Below are positions 1 through 6,978 of a stretch of 64,000 nt of DNA, piece by piece (the first letter of the stretch is position 1; the number at the start of each line of letters is the position of its first letter). Position numbers and translations under genes: made by a program. The DNA comes from Hyphomonadaceae bacterium (GTDB lineage: Bacteria > Pseudomonadota > Alphaproteobacteria > Caulobacterales > Aquidulcibacteraceae). The notes under the pieces are model-generated. The model did no database searches. It was given only the letters and a program-made list of their open reading frames with translations, and was not told the origin of the DNA. Location: NCBI GenBank assembly GCA_019753105.1, contig JAIELJ010000010.1:124001-188000 (forward strand), given 5' to 3'.

Positions 1-261
1 CGACCAGAAGCGCAGCGCGAACTCAGCCGCGAACACCCACACGACAAAGAAGTTGATCTGCGCAACCAGCGGACGCACCCAAGCATCGAGTGCCGTATCG
101 CCGCGCGCCGCCTCGGTTTCGAGCGCCAGCGTGATCAAGCTGATGATCACCAGCGTGATGATCGTACCGGAAAAGAAATTGATGCCGCCCGGCTGATCGG
201 GTTCCAGCCAGTCGTGCACATACGCCTTCGCCGTGGCGTGCTTGCGTTTGATCAGCGGCAT
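1..261 (-). CDS. Ion transporter (voltage-gated-channel-like), N-terminal part, cut by window edge
   Basis: From the ATG at 261 the frame stays open to base 1 (87 codons), so the gene continues outside the window. After a basic start (MPLIKRKH) there is a membrane segment (FFSGTIITLVIISLITLAL), a short loop, and the start of a second segment (INFFVVWVFAAEFALRFW). This S1-loop-S2 arrangement, with an acidic residue in S2 followed by Arg, matches the beginning of bacterial ion-transport proteins of the voltage-gated cation or potassium channel type. The pore and selectivity filter lie outside the window, so the ion is not known. The 122 bases between this gene and the next show nothing clear. 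Confidence 0.6.
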   Translation of the reverse strand, partial: MPLIKRKHATAKAYVHDWLEPDQPGGINFFSGTIITLVIISLITLALETEAARGDTALDAWVRPLVAQINFFVVWVFAAEFALRFWS

Positions 262-383
262 GCGGGCCCCTTCGCGCCCGCGTGCTTACGCCCGCGCGTG
301 GAGCGTCCGCAAGCCCGCTCAGCCCGCGGAGGAAGCATTGCGCCCGTCGCACCTGCGCGGGGAGTTCGGGATGGAGCGCTGGG

Positions 384-755
384 TTAGCGCGGACGTCCGT
401 CCAGAAGCGCCAGCAAGCCGAAAAGCGACTTTATGGTGAACCAGATCATCACGATCAGCGCGATAACGCCGATAATCCAAAGAATCGGAAAGCCGATCAG
501 GATGGGCGTCAGCAGCCAGCCGAACAAGCTCGCGATCGTAAGCACGACGGCCCACCAAAATGCGACAAACCAGATCCGTATCTGATCATCCAGGTGCGAG
601 CGCGCCAGCGGCCCCGCGCCGTCGCGCCCAACAAGCGCCCAGATCACGCCAACCAGCGCGAAAAGCGCAAAGCTTGGAATGCTCAAGAGATAGAGCACGT
701 AAACCATGAGCGCCGAGAAGCGGCCGGGTTGCGAGGGCAGAGGCGTTGCAGTCAT
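384..755 (-). CDS. Small multi-pass membrane protein (DUF4870-like)
   Basis: The product has 123 residues and is almost wholly hydrophobic, with about three membrane spans. The first covers roughly residues 15-40, the second 60-80 and the third 83-110. Polar stretches around GRDGAGPLARSHLDDQIR separate the first two. The length and the H-L-x-x-Q sequence before the second span resemble DUF4870/TIC20-like membrane proteins; the role of that family is poorly known. It lies 57 bases downstream of the histidine kinase gene on the same strand, so it could be read through from that operon, but nothing shows a shared function. Confidence 0.65.
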   Translation of the reverse strand: MTATPLPSQPGRFSALMVYVLYLLSIPSFALFALVGVIWALVGRDGAGPLARSHLDDQIRIWFVAFWWAVVLTIASLFGWLLTPILIGFPILWIIGVIALIVMIWFTIKSLFGLLALLDGRPR

Positions 756-812
756 GCGGCTGAGATTGCATCGCGGGCGCGCGGTTTCAAGGATAACTTG
801 GCCGCCCGCGGC

Positions 813-2126
813 TCAGACGCGCCAGCGGACCTCGACGCGTAAACCGCCAAGCGCGCTGCGTCCCAAGTGCAAGGCGCCGCCAAAGCCCCGCACCAGCTCG
901 TCGGCGATGGCGAGGCCCAGACCATGCCCGCTATCGCTCTCATCGAGCCGCTTGCCGCGCATCAGCGCCGCTTCGGCATCGGCCTCGCTCATGCCTTGCC
1001 CATCATCTTCGATAACCAAAGACGCGACATCACCGCTCACGCGAACGCGTGTTCGGGCGTGGCGCGCGGCGTTCTCAAGAAGCGGGCCGGCGATCTCCAT
1101 GATCAATTCAGAAGGCGCGAGCGTTTCGACATCTTCCACGGCGTTGTCGAACACCAATGCTTCGCCGTGCTCGGTGCGTTCGATAACCTTGATGAGGTCG
1201 CTCACGGCTTTGCGGACACGCGCGGGCTTGGCTTCCACGGACGCGGCGCGCGTCCGCACCAATTCGCGCTCGACCGCGGCCGTGGCTGCTGCAATCGCGC
1301 GGTCGAGTCCGTCTGCCGCGTCAGTTGCGCCTGCCTCACGGGCGCGGCGGGCTTGCGCGGCGAGGGCGGCGAGCGGCGTCTTCAGTGAATGCGCCAAATC
1401 CGCGGCGCGCCGCTTGGCCAGTTCCAAATCGCGCTCGTGGGCTGCGGCGTACGTGTTGATCGCTTCCGCCAGCGGCGCGGCTTCCGCCGGATAGACATCA
1501 GCCTCAAGCCGTTTGCCGGCGCGCATCGTAGCCAGCGCGCGCCGCACGTCTTCGAGCGGCTGCAATCCCAAATGCACCTGCAGCCAAGCCGCAGCCGAGA
1601 GCGCGAGCCAAAGCACAATCATGAAAATCGCAAGATCCCGGCCGAACGCGTCGCGCGCGGCTGTGACCGCCGCATGATCTTCCGCCAGCGTGACGATAAG
1701 CGGATCGGCGACACCGGAAATCTCGATGCGCCGCGAGACCAGGTGGATCCGAGCCTCGAATGGTCCTGCGAGATCACTACTCGCCCAATCCTCACCACGA
1801 ACGGCGGTATTGAGAGGCAGCGTTGCGTCCCAGAGCGAGCGCGAGCGAAGCACCTGCGCGCCTGCATTGATCTGCCAATAAAAACCGCTCGCCGGCGTCG
1901 CAAAGCGAGGGTCGTTCGGCTCCAGCGTGGTGCTGAGCGTTCCATCGGGCGCAGCCGTTAGTCCAGCAATCAGTTCGCGGCCGTGGTTTTCGAGATTGGC
2001 TTCGACGCTGCGCTCAATGTGGGCCTCGAACATGAAGCTCATTGCAATCCACGCCAACGCGAGCGCCGCGAAGATCGCAGCCGCCGCGCCGGCAAGCAGG
2101 CGCACTCTAAGCGAGCGCGTCTTCAT
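813..2126 (-). CDS. Two-component sensor histidine kinase
   Basis: This 437-residue inner-membrane kinase senses a periplasmic signal and phosphorylates the response regulator encoded just upstream. A first membrane span covers about residues 9-32, a periplasmic sensor region about 33-163, and a second span about 164-186. A HAMP-like linker follows. The phosphoacceptor is His246 in the H-box AHSLKTPLAAL. The N-box (LLENAARHA, about 349-357), G1 (EDDGQGM) and G2 (SGHGLGLAI) complete the ATPase domain. The start codon overlaps the regulator's stop (ATGA), so the two are translationally coupled. The architecture resembles PhoQ/TctE-type kinases with PepSY partners; the stimulus cannot be read from the sequence. 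Confidence 0.93.
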   Translation of the reverse strand: MKTRSLRVRLLAGAAAAIFAALALAWIAMSFMFEAHIERSVEANLENHGRELIAGLTAAPDGTLSTTLEPNDPRFATPASGFYWQINAGAQVLRSRSLWDATLPLNTAVRGEDWASSDLAGPFEARIHLVSRRIEISGVADPLIVTLAEDHAAVTAARDAFGRDLAIFMIVLWLALSAAAWLQVHLGLQPLEDVRRALATMRAGKRLEADVYPAEAAPLAEAINTYAAAHERDLELAKRRAADLAHSLKTPLAALAAQARRAREAGATDAADGLDRAIAAATAAVERELVRTRAASVEAKPARVRKAVSDLIKVIERTEHGEALVFDNAVEDVETLAPSELIMEIAGPLLENAARHARTRVRVSGDVASLVIEDDGQGMSEADAEAALMRGKRLDESDSGHGLGLAIADELVRGFGGALHLGRSALGGLRVEVRWRV

Positions 2127-2776
2127 TCGCGGAGAAGATAGCCAAAGCCGCGGCGGGTCTCGATTGCGTCCGAACCGAGCTTGCGGCGCACCCGCGCGAT
2201 CAAGGCTTCGATCGCGTTCGCGTCGGCGGCGTCATCGCCGTGCAAGTGTTCGGCAAGTTCGCCAGCTGACACTGCGCGCCCGCGATGGTGCGCGAGATAA
2301 TCGACCAAGCGATACTCAAGCGGCGAGAGCTTTACCGGCGCGCCGTCGACGCTGATCTCCAACCGCCGCGTATCGAGGCGCAGACTGCCGACTTCCAAGA
2401 TCGGCGCGGCATGTCCCGCCGCGCGCCGCACCAACGCCTTTACGCGCGCGATGAGTTCGCCGATCTCGAAGGGCTTTGCGAGATAATCGTCAGCGCCTGC
2501 GTCGATGCCATCGACCTTTTCCGTCCAGGCGCCGCGCGCCGAAAGGATCAACACAGGGAATGTGCGCGCGCTCGCGCGCCAGCGCTTGAGAACGCTCAAC
2601 CCGTCTAGGCGCGGCAAGCCCAGATCGAGCACGACGATGTCAAAAGATTCCGTGTCTCCGAGGAACCAAGCCTCCTCGCCGTCGCGCGCGTGCGTGACGG
2701 CGAAGCCCGCGCCGGTGAGTGCGCGTGCAACGTCATCAGCGATGTCGGCTTCGTCTTCGACCACCAGCGCGCGCAT
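2123..2776 (-). CDS. OmpR/PhoB-family response regulator
   Basis: The 217-residue product has an N-terminal receiver domain with acidic pocket residues Glu7/Asp8, phosphoacceptor Asp51 (VVLDLGLP) and Lys101 (YLAKPF). A C-terminal winged-helix DNA-binding domain (about 125-217) ends in TRRGFGYLL, the usual wing of this family. Its start overlaps the stop of the upstream PepSY gene by one base (TAATG) and its stop overlaps the kinase start (ATGA). The order is therefore PepSY, regulator, kinase. Direct GCTGACA repeats one helical turn apart in the divergent promoter region are plausible binding sites, as expected for a dimer of this family. Confidence 0.94.
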   Translation of the reverse strand: MRALVVEDEADIADDVARALTGAGFAVTHARDGEEAWFLGDTESFDIVVLDLGLPRLDGLSVLKRWRASARTFPVLILSARGAWTEKVDGIDAGADDYLAKPFEIGELIARVKALVRRAAGHAAPILEVGSLRLDTRRLEISVDGAPVKLSPLEYRLVDYLAHHRGRAVSAGELAEHLHGDDAADANAIEALIARVRRKLGSDAIETRRGFGYLLRE

Positions 2777-3093
2777 TAATCCTCGTCTTCGGTCTCCAGG
2801 ATGGCGCCCGTGCGCGCATCCAGAGTGACTTTACGGACGCGACCGCGCGGCGTCAGCACTTCGATTTCATATTCCAGGCGCCCATCGTCGCGCTCAAGCT
2901 CGACTTCGATCACTTCGCCAGGCTCGACGCGGCGCACGATGGCGAGGATTTCGCTTAACGGGAGAGCCTCACCGCGCGCCACAGCCTCACGCGCATCGTC
3001 GTGATCGCCACCGCGGCGCTGATGCGCCAAAACCGCCCCGGGGAGGGCGACGGCCGCGACGGCGGCGATGAAGAGAGAGCGGCGCGAGATCAT
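2776..3093 (-). CDS. Secreted PepSY-domain protein, first gene of the two-component operon
   Basis: From the ATG at 3093 the product is 105 residues. It starts with MISRRSLFIAAVAAVALPGAVLA, a signal peptide beginning with twin arginines but short. The rest is a single PepSY domain: LPLSEILAIVRRVEPGEVIEVELERDD, then LEYEIEVLTPRGRVRKVTLDARTGAIL and an acidic tail. PepSY domains are thought to act in the periplasm, often as modulators of proteases or sensor kinases. Co-transcription with the regulator and kinase suggests it reports to, or is controlled by, that system. The longer open frame upstream (to 3291) runs into the promoter of the divergent gene and was not used. Confidence 0.85.
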   Translation of the reverse strand: MISRRSLFIAAVAAVALPGAVLAHQRRGGDHDDAREAVARGEALPLSEILAIVRRVEPGEVIEVELERDDGRLEYEIEVLTPRGRVRKVTLDARTGAILETEDED

Positions 3094-3116
3094 CGAGGCG
3101 CTTATGACAGTTCCCA

Positions 3117-3134
3117 GCTGACACCACGCTGACA
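3117..3134. promoter_or_regulatory. Candidate response-regulator site: two GCTGACA direct repeats 11 bp apart
   Basis: GCTGACA occurs at 3117-3123 and again at 3128-3134, so the repeat period is 11 bases, one helical turn. A third, inverted copy (TGTCAGC) lies at 3151-3157. The repeats sit between the two divergently transcribed PepSY genes. OmpR/PhoB-family regulators usually bind such head-to-tail repeats, so the adjacent regulator is the natural candidate. This is an inference from spacing and position only. Confidence 0.45.
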
Positions 3135-3221
3135 AGCTTCGCCAAGCGCGTGTCAGCCAGGGTCTGCGATGAATGGCGCATGAACGGCGCGCTTTTCGCG
3201 TCCGGAAATGAGGGAAATCAT

Positions 3222-3521
3222 ATGATCCGCACAATCGCCGCCATCGCCGCGCTTGCCGTCGCCGCCCCAGCCTTCGCTCAAACCACTCCATCGAGCGGCG
3301 CTGTTTTGAGCCTTTCCCAAGTCGAACAACGACTGACGAGCCAAGGCTACCGCGTGCTTGAAATTGAGCGCGACGACGGCGAATTCGAGGTGAAGGCGCT
3401 GAACGCCCAAGGTCAGTGCCGGGAACTGCATCTTAACCTCCGCACCGGCGAAATTCGGCGGGAAGAAGCCGACGATGATTGCTATAGCGAGAACCGCGCC
3501 CGTCCTGGGGGCCGCCGCTAA
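3222..3521 (+). CDS. Small secreted PepSY-domain protein, divergent from the two-component operon
   Basis: The start at 3222 is chosen because GAGGG lies seven bases upstream and the product then begins with a clean signal peptide (MIRTIAAIAALAVAAPAFA, cleavage before QTTP). The mature part of about 80 residues has the PepSY pattern: LSLSQVEQRLTSQGYRVLEIERDDGEFEVKAL, then a segment ending HLNLRTGEIRREEADDDC. It is a distant relative of the PepSY protein encoded on the other side of the promoter region. The pair facing each other across GCTGACA repeats suggests both are targets of the same regulator. The tail is Arg/Gly rich. Confidence 0.82.
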   Translation: MIRTIAAIAALAVAAPAFAQTTPSSGAVLSLSQVEQRLTSQGYRVLEIERDDGEFEVKALNAQGQCRELHLNLRTGEIRREEADDDCYSENRARPGGRR

Positions 3522-3554
3522 GAGCGGCTATGGCGGGCGTCTTGGGGAGCAATA

Positions 3555-4247
3555 ATGAGCATCAGAGTGTCTGCCCTGGCTTTGGCCAGTGCCATATTTC
3601 CGTTGGCGGCCCATGCCGAGCCAGGCGGCACATCCGGCATCTCCAGCCCCGCCGTAACGCAAGGCGACATCAAGCTTGAATGGCGGAGCACGGCCTGGGA
3701 TGGCGAAGCGCTCGACGGCGATTGGTCCCATCGCGCCCAGGCCAGCTATAGCTTCACGGATTGGTGGCGCGCGCAGCTCAACGCGCGCGCGTCACAGCCG
3801 GACGATGGAGATTTCGAATGGCGCTCGATCGGCATCGAGAATGCGTTCGAGTTCACCGCGACAAGCGACTGGCCGGTGCAGTTCGGTGGCCAGATTGAAT
3901 ACAAGTTCGGTTTGGACGATGTGGAAGATAGCCTGGAGCTGAAGCTCCTCGCCGAGCGCCGCGTTGGCGCATTTTCGATGCGCTTCAACATCACTGTCGA
4001 ACGCGATGTCACCGGCGATAGCGATGAGTGGGAGCACATTTACAGCACGCGTGTCATGTGGCGCGCCAATGACACCTGGCAATTTGGTGTCGAAGGTTTC
4101 AGCGAACCGGAAGAGAACGCCCACTATTTCGGCCCGCGCGCCGGGGTTTCCCTTGGCGATGCAACACTATCGGTCGGCTATCTCGCCGGCATCGACGAGG
4201 CGCAAGCCGATGCGCAGGTCCGGATCGGCCTTGAGTGGGCCCCTTAG
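3555..4247 (+). CDS. Secreted protein with outer-membrane beta-barrel character, unknown function
   Basis: The 230-residue product begins with a signal peptide (MSIRVSALALASAIFPLAAHA). The mature protein consists of alternating polar/hydrophobic strands rich in Trp and Tyr, such as DIKLEWRS, RAQASYSFTDWWRAQLNARA, AFSMRFNITVERDV and DTWQFGVEGF. It ends in a strand (VRIGLEWAP) whose penultimate aromatic resembles a barrel C-terminus. This looks like a small outer-membrane beta-barrel or porin-like protein. I recognise no named family. It follows the PepSY gene by 33 bases on the same strand and may be co-transcribed with it. It converges on xerD with one base between stop codons. Confidence 0.72.
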   Translation: MSIRVSALALASAIFPLAAHAEPGGTSGISSPAVTQGDIKLEWRSTAWDGEALDGDWSHRAQASYSFTDWWRAQLNARASQPDDGDFEWRSIGIENAFEFTATSDWPVQFGGQIEYKFGLDDVEDSLELKLLAERRVGAFSMRFNITVERDVTGDSDEWEHIYSTRVMWRANDTWQFGVEGFSEPEENAHYFGPRAGVSLGDATLSVGYLAGIDEAQADAQVRIGLEWAP

Positions 4248-4248
4248 A

Positions 4249-5154
4249 TTATTTCCGACGCTTAGCCAGCGGGTGCTTGGTCTCGACAAGCGCCCGCAAA
4301 CGGCTGTCGGCGACGTGCGTGTAAATCTGCGTCGTCGCGATATCGGCGTGACCCAGTAGCGTCTGAACCGTGCGGAGGTCGGCGCCGCCCTCGACGAGAT
4401 GCGTCGCGAAAGCGTGCCGCAAGACGTGTGGCGATACGCGCGTCGGATCAATGCCGGCCTTCACCGCCGCTGCCTCCAAGATTTGCCCCACGCGCCGCCG
4501 CGTCAGCTTGCCATCCGCGGCGCTAGCGCTGGGAAATAACCAACGCGCGGCGCGCTCGCGTTGCGCTTCAGCCTTGGGCAACGCACTCTCACGCGCAGCC
4601 AAATGCGCCGCAAGCGCTTCAAGCGCTGGGCCGCCAAGCGCGACTAGCCGCTCTTTGCCGCCTTTGCCCTCGATGATCATGTGCTCTTGGCCGGGCTTCG
4701 GTGCAGCGCGCAGTGTGAGGGCGACCAGTTCGCTTACCCGCAATCCCGCGCCGTAGAGCAATTCGATGATCGCTGTATCGCGCGGCGTTTCCGCCGCCGC
4801 GATCAGCCGTTCGATTTCTTCTACCGAAAGCGTCTTCGGCAAGCGGCGCGCGCGCTTGGGCGCATCGAGGCGCGACGTCGGATCGTCGGCCCGCACGTTC
4901 TCTTGCAGCAAGAAGCGATAGAATTGCCGCAGCGCCGAAATCCGCCGCCGCGCCGTCGCAGGCGACAGCCCGCGTCGCGCGAGGTCGGCGATGTAGGCCT
5001 CTACCGCGCCCGCATCCGCGCCCTTCAGCCCGCCACGCACACTGCCGCGCGCGTCGTCCAAATCCCGCGCATAAGCGTCGAGCGTGTTCGCACGCGCACC
5101 GCGTTCGGCGGAGAGCATTTCCAGAAACGACTCGATCAGCGCGGCATCGCTCAT
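4249..5154 (-). CDS. xerD: Site-specific tyrosine recombinase XerD
   Basis: XerD works with XerC at the dif site to resolve chromosome dimers. The 301-residue product has the N-terminal SAM-like core-binding domain (about 1-90) and the C-terminal catalytic domain. The catalytic set is visible: Arg139 (GAGLRVSEL), Lys in GKGGKERL (about 165), His243 and Arg246 (SPHVLRHAFATH), His269 (LLGHADI) and the nucleophile Tyr278 (IYTHV). The length and SPHVLRHAFATHLVEGGADLR-type box are those of housekeeping Xer proteins rather than phage integrases. No att repeats or phage genes lie nearby, and in many alphaproteobacteria xerD lies close to aroK-aroB as here. Confidence 0.93.
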   Translation of the reverse strand: MSDAALIESFLEMLSAERGARANTLDAYARDLDDARGSVRGGLKGADAGAVEAYIADLARRGLSPATARRRISALRQFYRFLLQENVRADDPTSRLDAPKRARRLPKTLSVEEIERLIAAAETPRDTAIIELLYGAGLRVSELVALTLRAAPKPGQEHMIIEGKGGKERLVALGGPALEALAAHLAARESALPKAEAQRERAARWLFPSASAADGKLTRRRVGQILEAAAVKAGIDPTRVSPHVLRHAFATHLVEGGADLRTVQTLLGHADIATTQIYTHVADSRLRALVETKHPLAKRRK

Positions 5155-5178
5155 GGGCCGAACCTTAGCCGAAACGGG

Positions 5179-6324
5179 TTAGTATTTTATAGTCCAGCTT
5201 GTCCGCTCGAGTGGCGTCTGCGCCGCGAGGGTCCGATCAATCATCGCCGCGAGGAGCGGAGGGTCGTGCCATGGCACGTCATGAAAGGTCGTCCTCAAAT
5301 GCTGGCTTTCGGAGTCGCGCGCCCATTCGTTGGGAAACAGCGCGACATATTCGTGTGTGCGTGATGGCGGCGGTGGCGGCTTCTGGCCTCGTACCGCCGA
5401 AAGAAACGTTGCGCAGAGATCGACACCGAATTGGGTGATGTGCCCTGTCGGCATGAGCCTCGGATTGATCTCGATAAGGTAAGTTCTCCCTGACGGCTCG
5501 ACGATGTAATCGAAGCCGGAAAAGCCGAATAGGCCGTAGCGTTCGAACAGCGCGAACGATGATTGCAATATCTCCGGGCGGTCATCGTGGCGGGCAACGC
5601 TGGTGGCGCCGTTCTCGGTGGAGCATTGATGCTTCACGAAGCTAAAGCCGGCGAGCGCGCGGCCGTGCGCGCCACACACCGTCGCGCCATAGACTGTGCC
5701 GGCGATGAATTTCTGCAGCACAAAGGTGGCGTTGCGCGCCTCGCCAGTCGTGCGCGCCATCGCCGCGCGCAGATCGGCTTCGCTTCGGCAAATTGTGACG
5801 CCATGGCCTGATGCAAAGCCGTCTCGCTTCACCACCAATGGAAACCCATGCAGCGCCACAAAGGCTGATGCCTCCGCGAGATCAGGATTGGCGATGCAGG
5901 GCGGCGCCGGACAAGGCTCATCGTTCTGCTGGGCAACGATAAAGGCGGAATCGCTTGCCAGCAGCTTCGCCGCGGCGAGCGGCGGCATCGATCGCAGCAC
6001 CAGCGCACGCGTCGTATCGCTGAGCGGGAGGCCGTCCATGCGCTCGACGAGTTTGGCAAGCGCCGCGAATGCTAGATCGTCGCCGGCAAGAATCGCGTAC
6101 GCGCCGAAGTCCTCGGCCAGAGCACGCGCGATCGACGGCATACCTCGGAACATGTCGTCGATTGGCATGACGATGTCTGCCAGTTTGTAGCGCGTCTGCG
6201 CCGCGTATCCGCCCGGCGGAGAGACGACGCAGATTTCGGCGCCTGCTTGCGTCAGCGCGCCTGCGGTGCGCGGCGGCGCCGCCCAATCCGACGCCGTGGT
6301 CAGTATTGCGAACCGCTCGGCCAT
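5179..6324 (-). CDS. ATP-grasp domain protein (carbamoyl-phosphate-synthase-L-like fold)
   Basis: The start at 6324 (MAERFAILTTASDW) is preferred to the one at 6381 because it begins directly with a pre-ATP-grasp Rossmann-like strand and leaves room for the divergent promoter. The 381-residue product contains ATP-grasp features: the lysine-bearing strand FPLVVKRDGFASGHGVTIC, FVLQKFIAGTVYGATV, a metal-binding stretch GFSGFDYIVEPSGRTYLIEINPRLMPTGHI with Glu and Asn ligands. Such enzymes ligate a carboxylate to an amine or thiol through an acyl phosphate. The substrate cannot be named. Neighbours (xerD, PNPOx protein) do not indicate a pathway. Confidence 0.75.
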   Translation of the reverse strand: MAERFAILTTASDWAAPPRTAGALTQAGAEICVVSPPGGYAAQTRYKLADIVMPIDDMFRGMPSIARALAEDFGAYAILAGDDLAFAALAKLVERMDGLPLSDTTRALVLRSMPPLAAAKLLASDSAFIVAQQNDEPCPAPPCIANPDLAEASAFVALHGFPLVVKRDGFASGHGVTICRSEADLRAAMARTTGEARNATFVLQKFIAGTVYGATVCGAHGRALAGFSFVKHQCSTENGATSVARHDDRPEILQSSFALFERYGLFGFSGFDYIVEPSGRTYLIEINPRLMPTGHITQFGVDLCATFLSAVRGQKPPPPPSRTHEYVALFPNEWARDSESQHLRTTFHDVPWHDPPLLAAMIDRTLAAQTPLERTSWTIKY

Positions 6325-6374
6325 CGCCTCGTCTCTCTCCCCAATCGCATCAGCACTAGCAGCGCCCCTGGGTC

Positions 6375-6399
6375 GGAACAAACCCCGTCACGCGCCGTT
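6375..6399 (+). promoter_or_regulatory. EcfG-type general-stress promoter, GGAAC-N16-CGTT
   Basis: GGAAC at 6375-6379 is followed after exactly 16 bases by CGTT at 6396-6399. This is the known consensus of the alphaproteobacterial general stress sigma factor (EcfG; SigT in Caulobacter), GGAAC-N16/17-CGTT. The CGTT box ends 19 bases before the ATG at 6419, leaving a short leader that still holds the ribosome site AAAGGAG. The gene it drives is a PNPOx-like stress protein, which agrees with this assignment. Confidence 0.7.
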
Positions 6400-6418
6400 T
6401 GCGAACAAAGGAGCTCAC

Positions 6419-6925
6419 ATGACCACCGAAACCGAAATTCGCGAGAAGTTCTGGAAGCATCTGAAGTCCGATCGCACCCTCATGATCGGGCTGATGAATG
6501 ATCCGAACGGCCATGCGCAACCTATGACCGCACAGCTCGAAGGCGACGAAGAGAGCGGCCCGCTTTGGATATTCTCGTCTAAGGATACGGATTTCGTGCG
6601 CTCCATCGGCGATAGTGCGCGCGTGATGACGCAGTTCGTCTCGAAGGGGCACGATCTCTTTGCCTGCTTTGACGGCGAGATCACGCTCTCAAACGATCGC
6701 GGCATGATTGAAAAGCTCTGGAACCCCTACGTCGCCGCCTGGTTCGAGGGCGGCAAAGACGATCCGAAGCTGCAGCTGCTCAGGCTCGATCCCGGCCACG
6801 GCCAGATTTGGCTGAACGAAAGTAGCGTGTTCGCTGGCGTGAAACTCTTGCTCGGCTCGGATCCGAAGAAGGACTTCGCCGACAAGGTCGCTGACGTGAA
6901 CTTAGGCTCGGCGCGGCCGAGCTAA
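6419..6925 (+). CDS. Pyridoxamine 5'-phosphate oxidase-fold protein, general-stress type
   Basis: The ATG at 6419 is set by the strong ribosome site AAAGGAGCTCAC; the longer open frame would start inside the divergent gene. The 168-residue product has the split-barrel FMN-binding fold of the general stress protein 26 group (pyridoxamine 5'-phosphate oxidase family): EIREKFWKHLKSDRTLMIGLM, LEGDEESGPLWIFSSKDTDFVRSI and a strand rich in FDGEITLSND. Members bind flavin but are usually not pyridoxine enzymes. The EcfG-like promoter directly upstream fits a stress role. A strong hairpin with T-run follows the stop. Confidence 0.85.
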   Translation: MTTETEIREKFWKHLKSDRTLMIGLMNDPNGHAQPMTAQLEGDEESGPLWIFSSKDTDFVRSIGDSARVMTQFVSKGHDLFACFDGEITLSNDRGMIEKLWNPYVAAWFEGGKDDPKLQLLRLDPGHGQIWLNESSVFAGVKLLLGSDPKKDFADKVADVNLGSARPS

Positions 6926-6928
6926 CAA

Positions 6929-6958
6929 AAAAGCCCCAGTCCAAGGACTGGGGCTTTT
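6929..6958. terminator. Bidirectional rho-independent terminator
   Basis: AAAAGCCCCAGTCC (6929-6942) is followed after two bases by GGACTGGGGCTTTT (6945-6958), a perfect 14-base inverted repeat. It has A/T ends on both sides, so it can terminate the PNPOx gene on the plus strand and the converging gene on the minus strand. Confidence 0.9.
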
Positions 6959-6978
6959 CAATCTCCAGCGCGGAAATT

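Noticed and set aside
4249-5154. Tyrosine recombinase as a sign of a prophage or integrative element
   Set aside because: Length, motifs and context are those of housekeeping XerD; no att repeats or phage genes are near.
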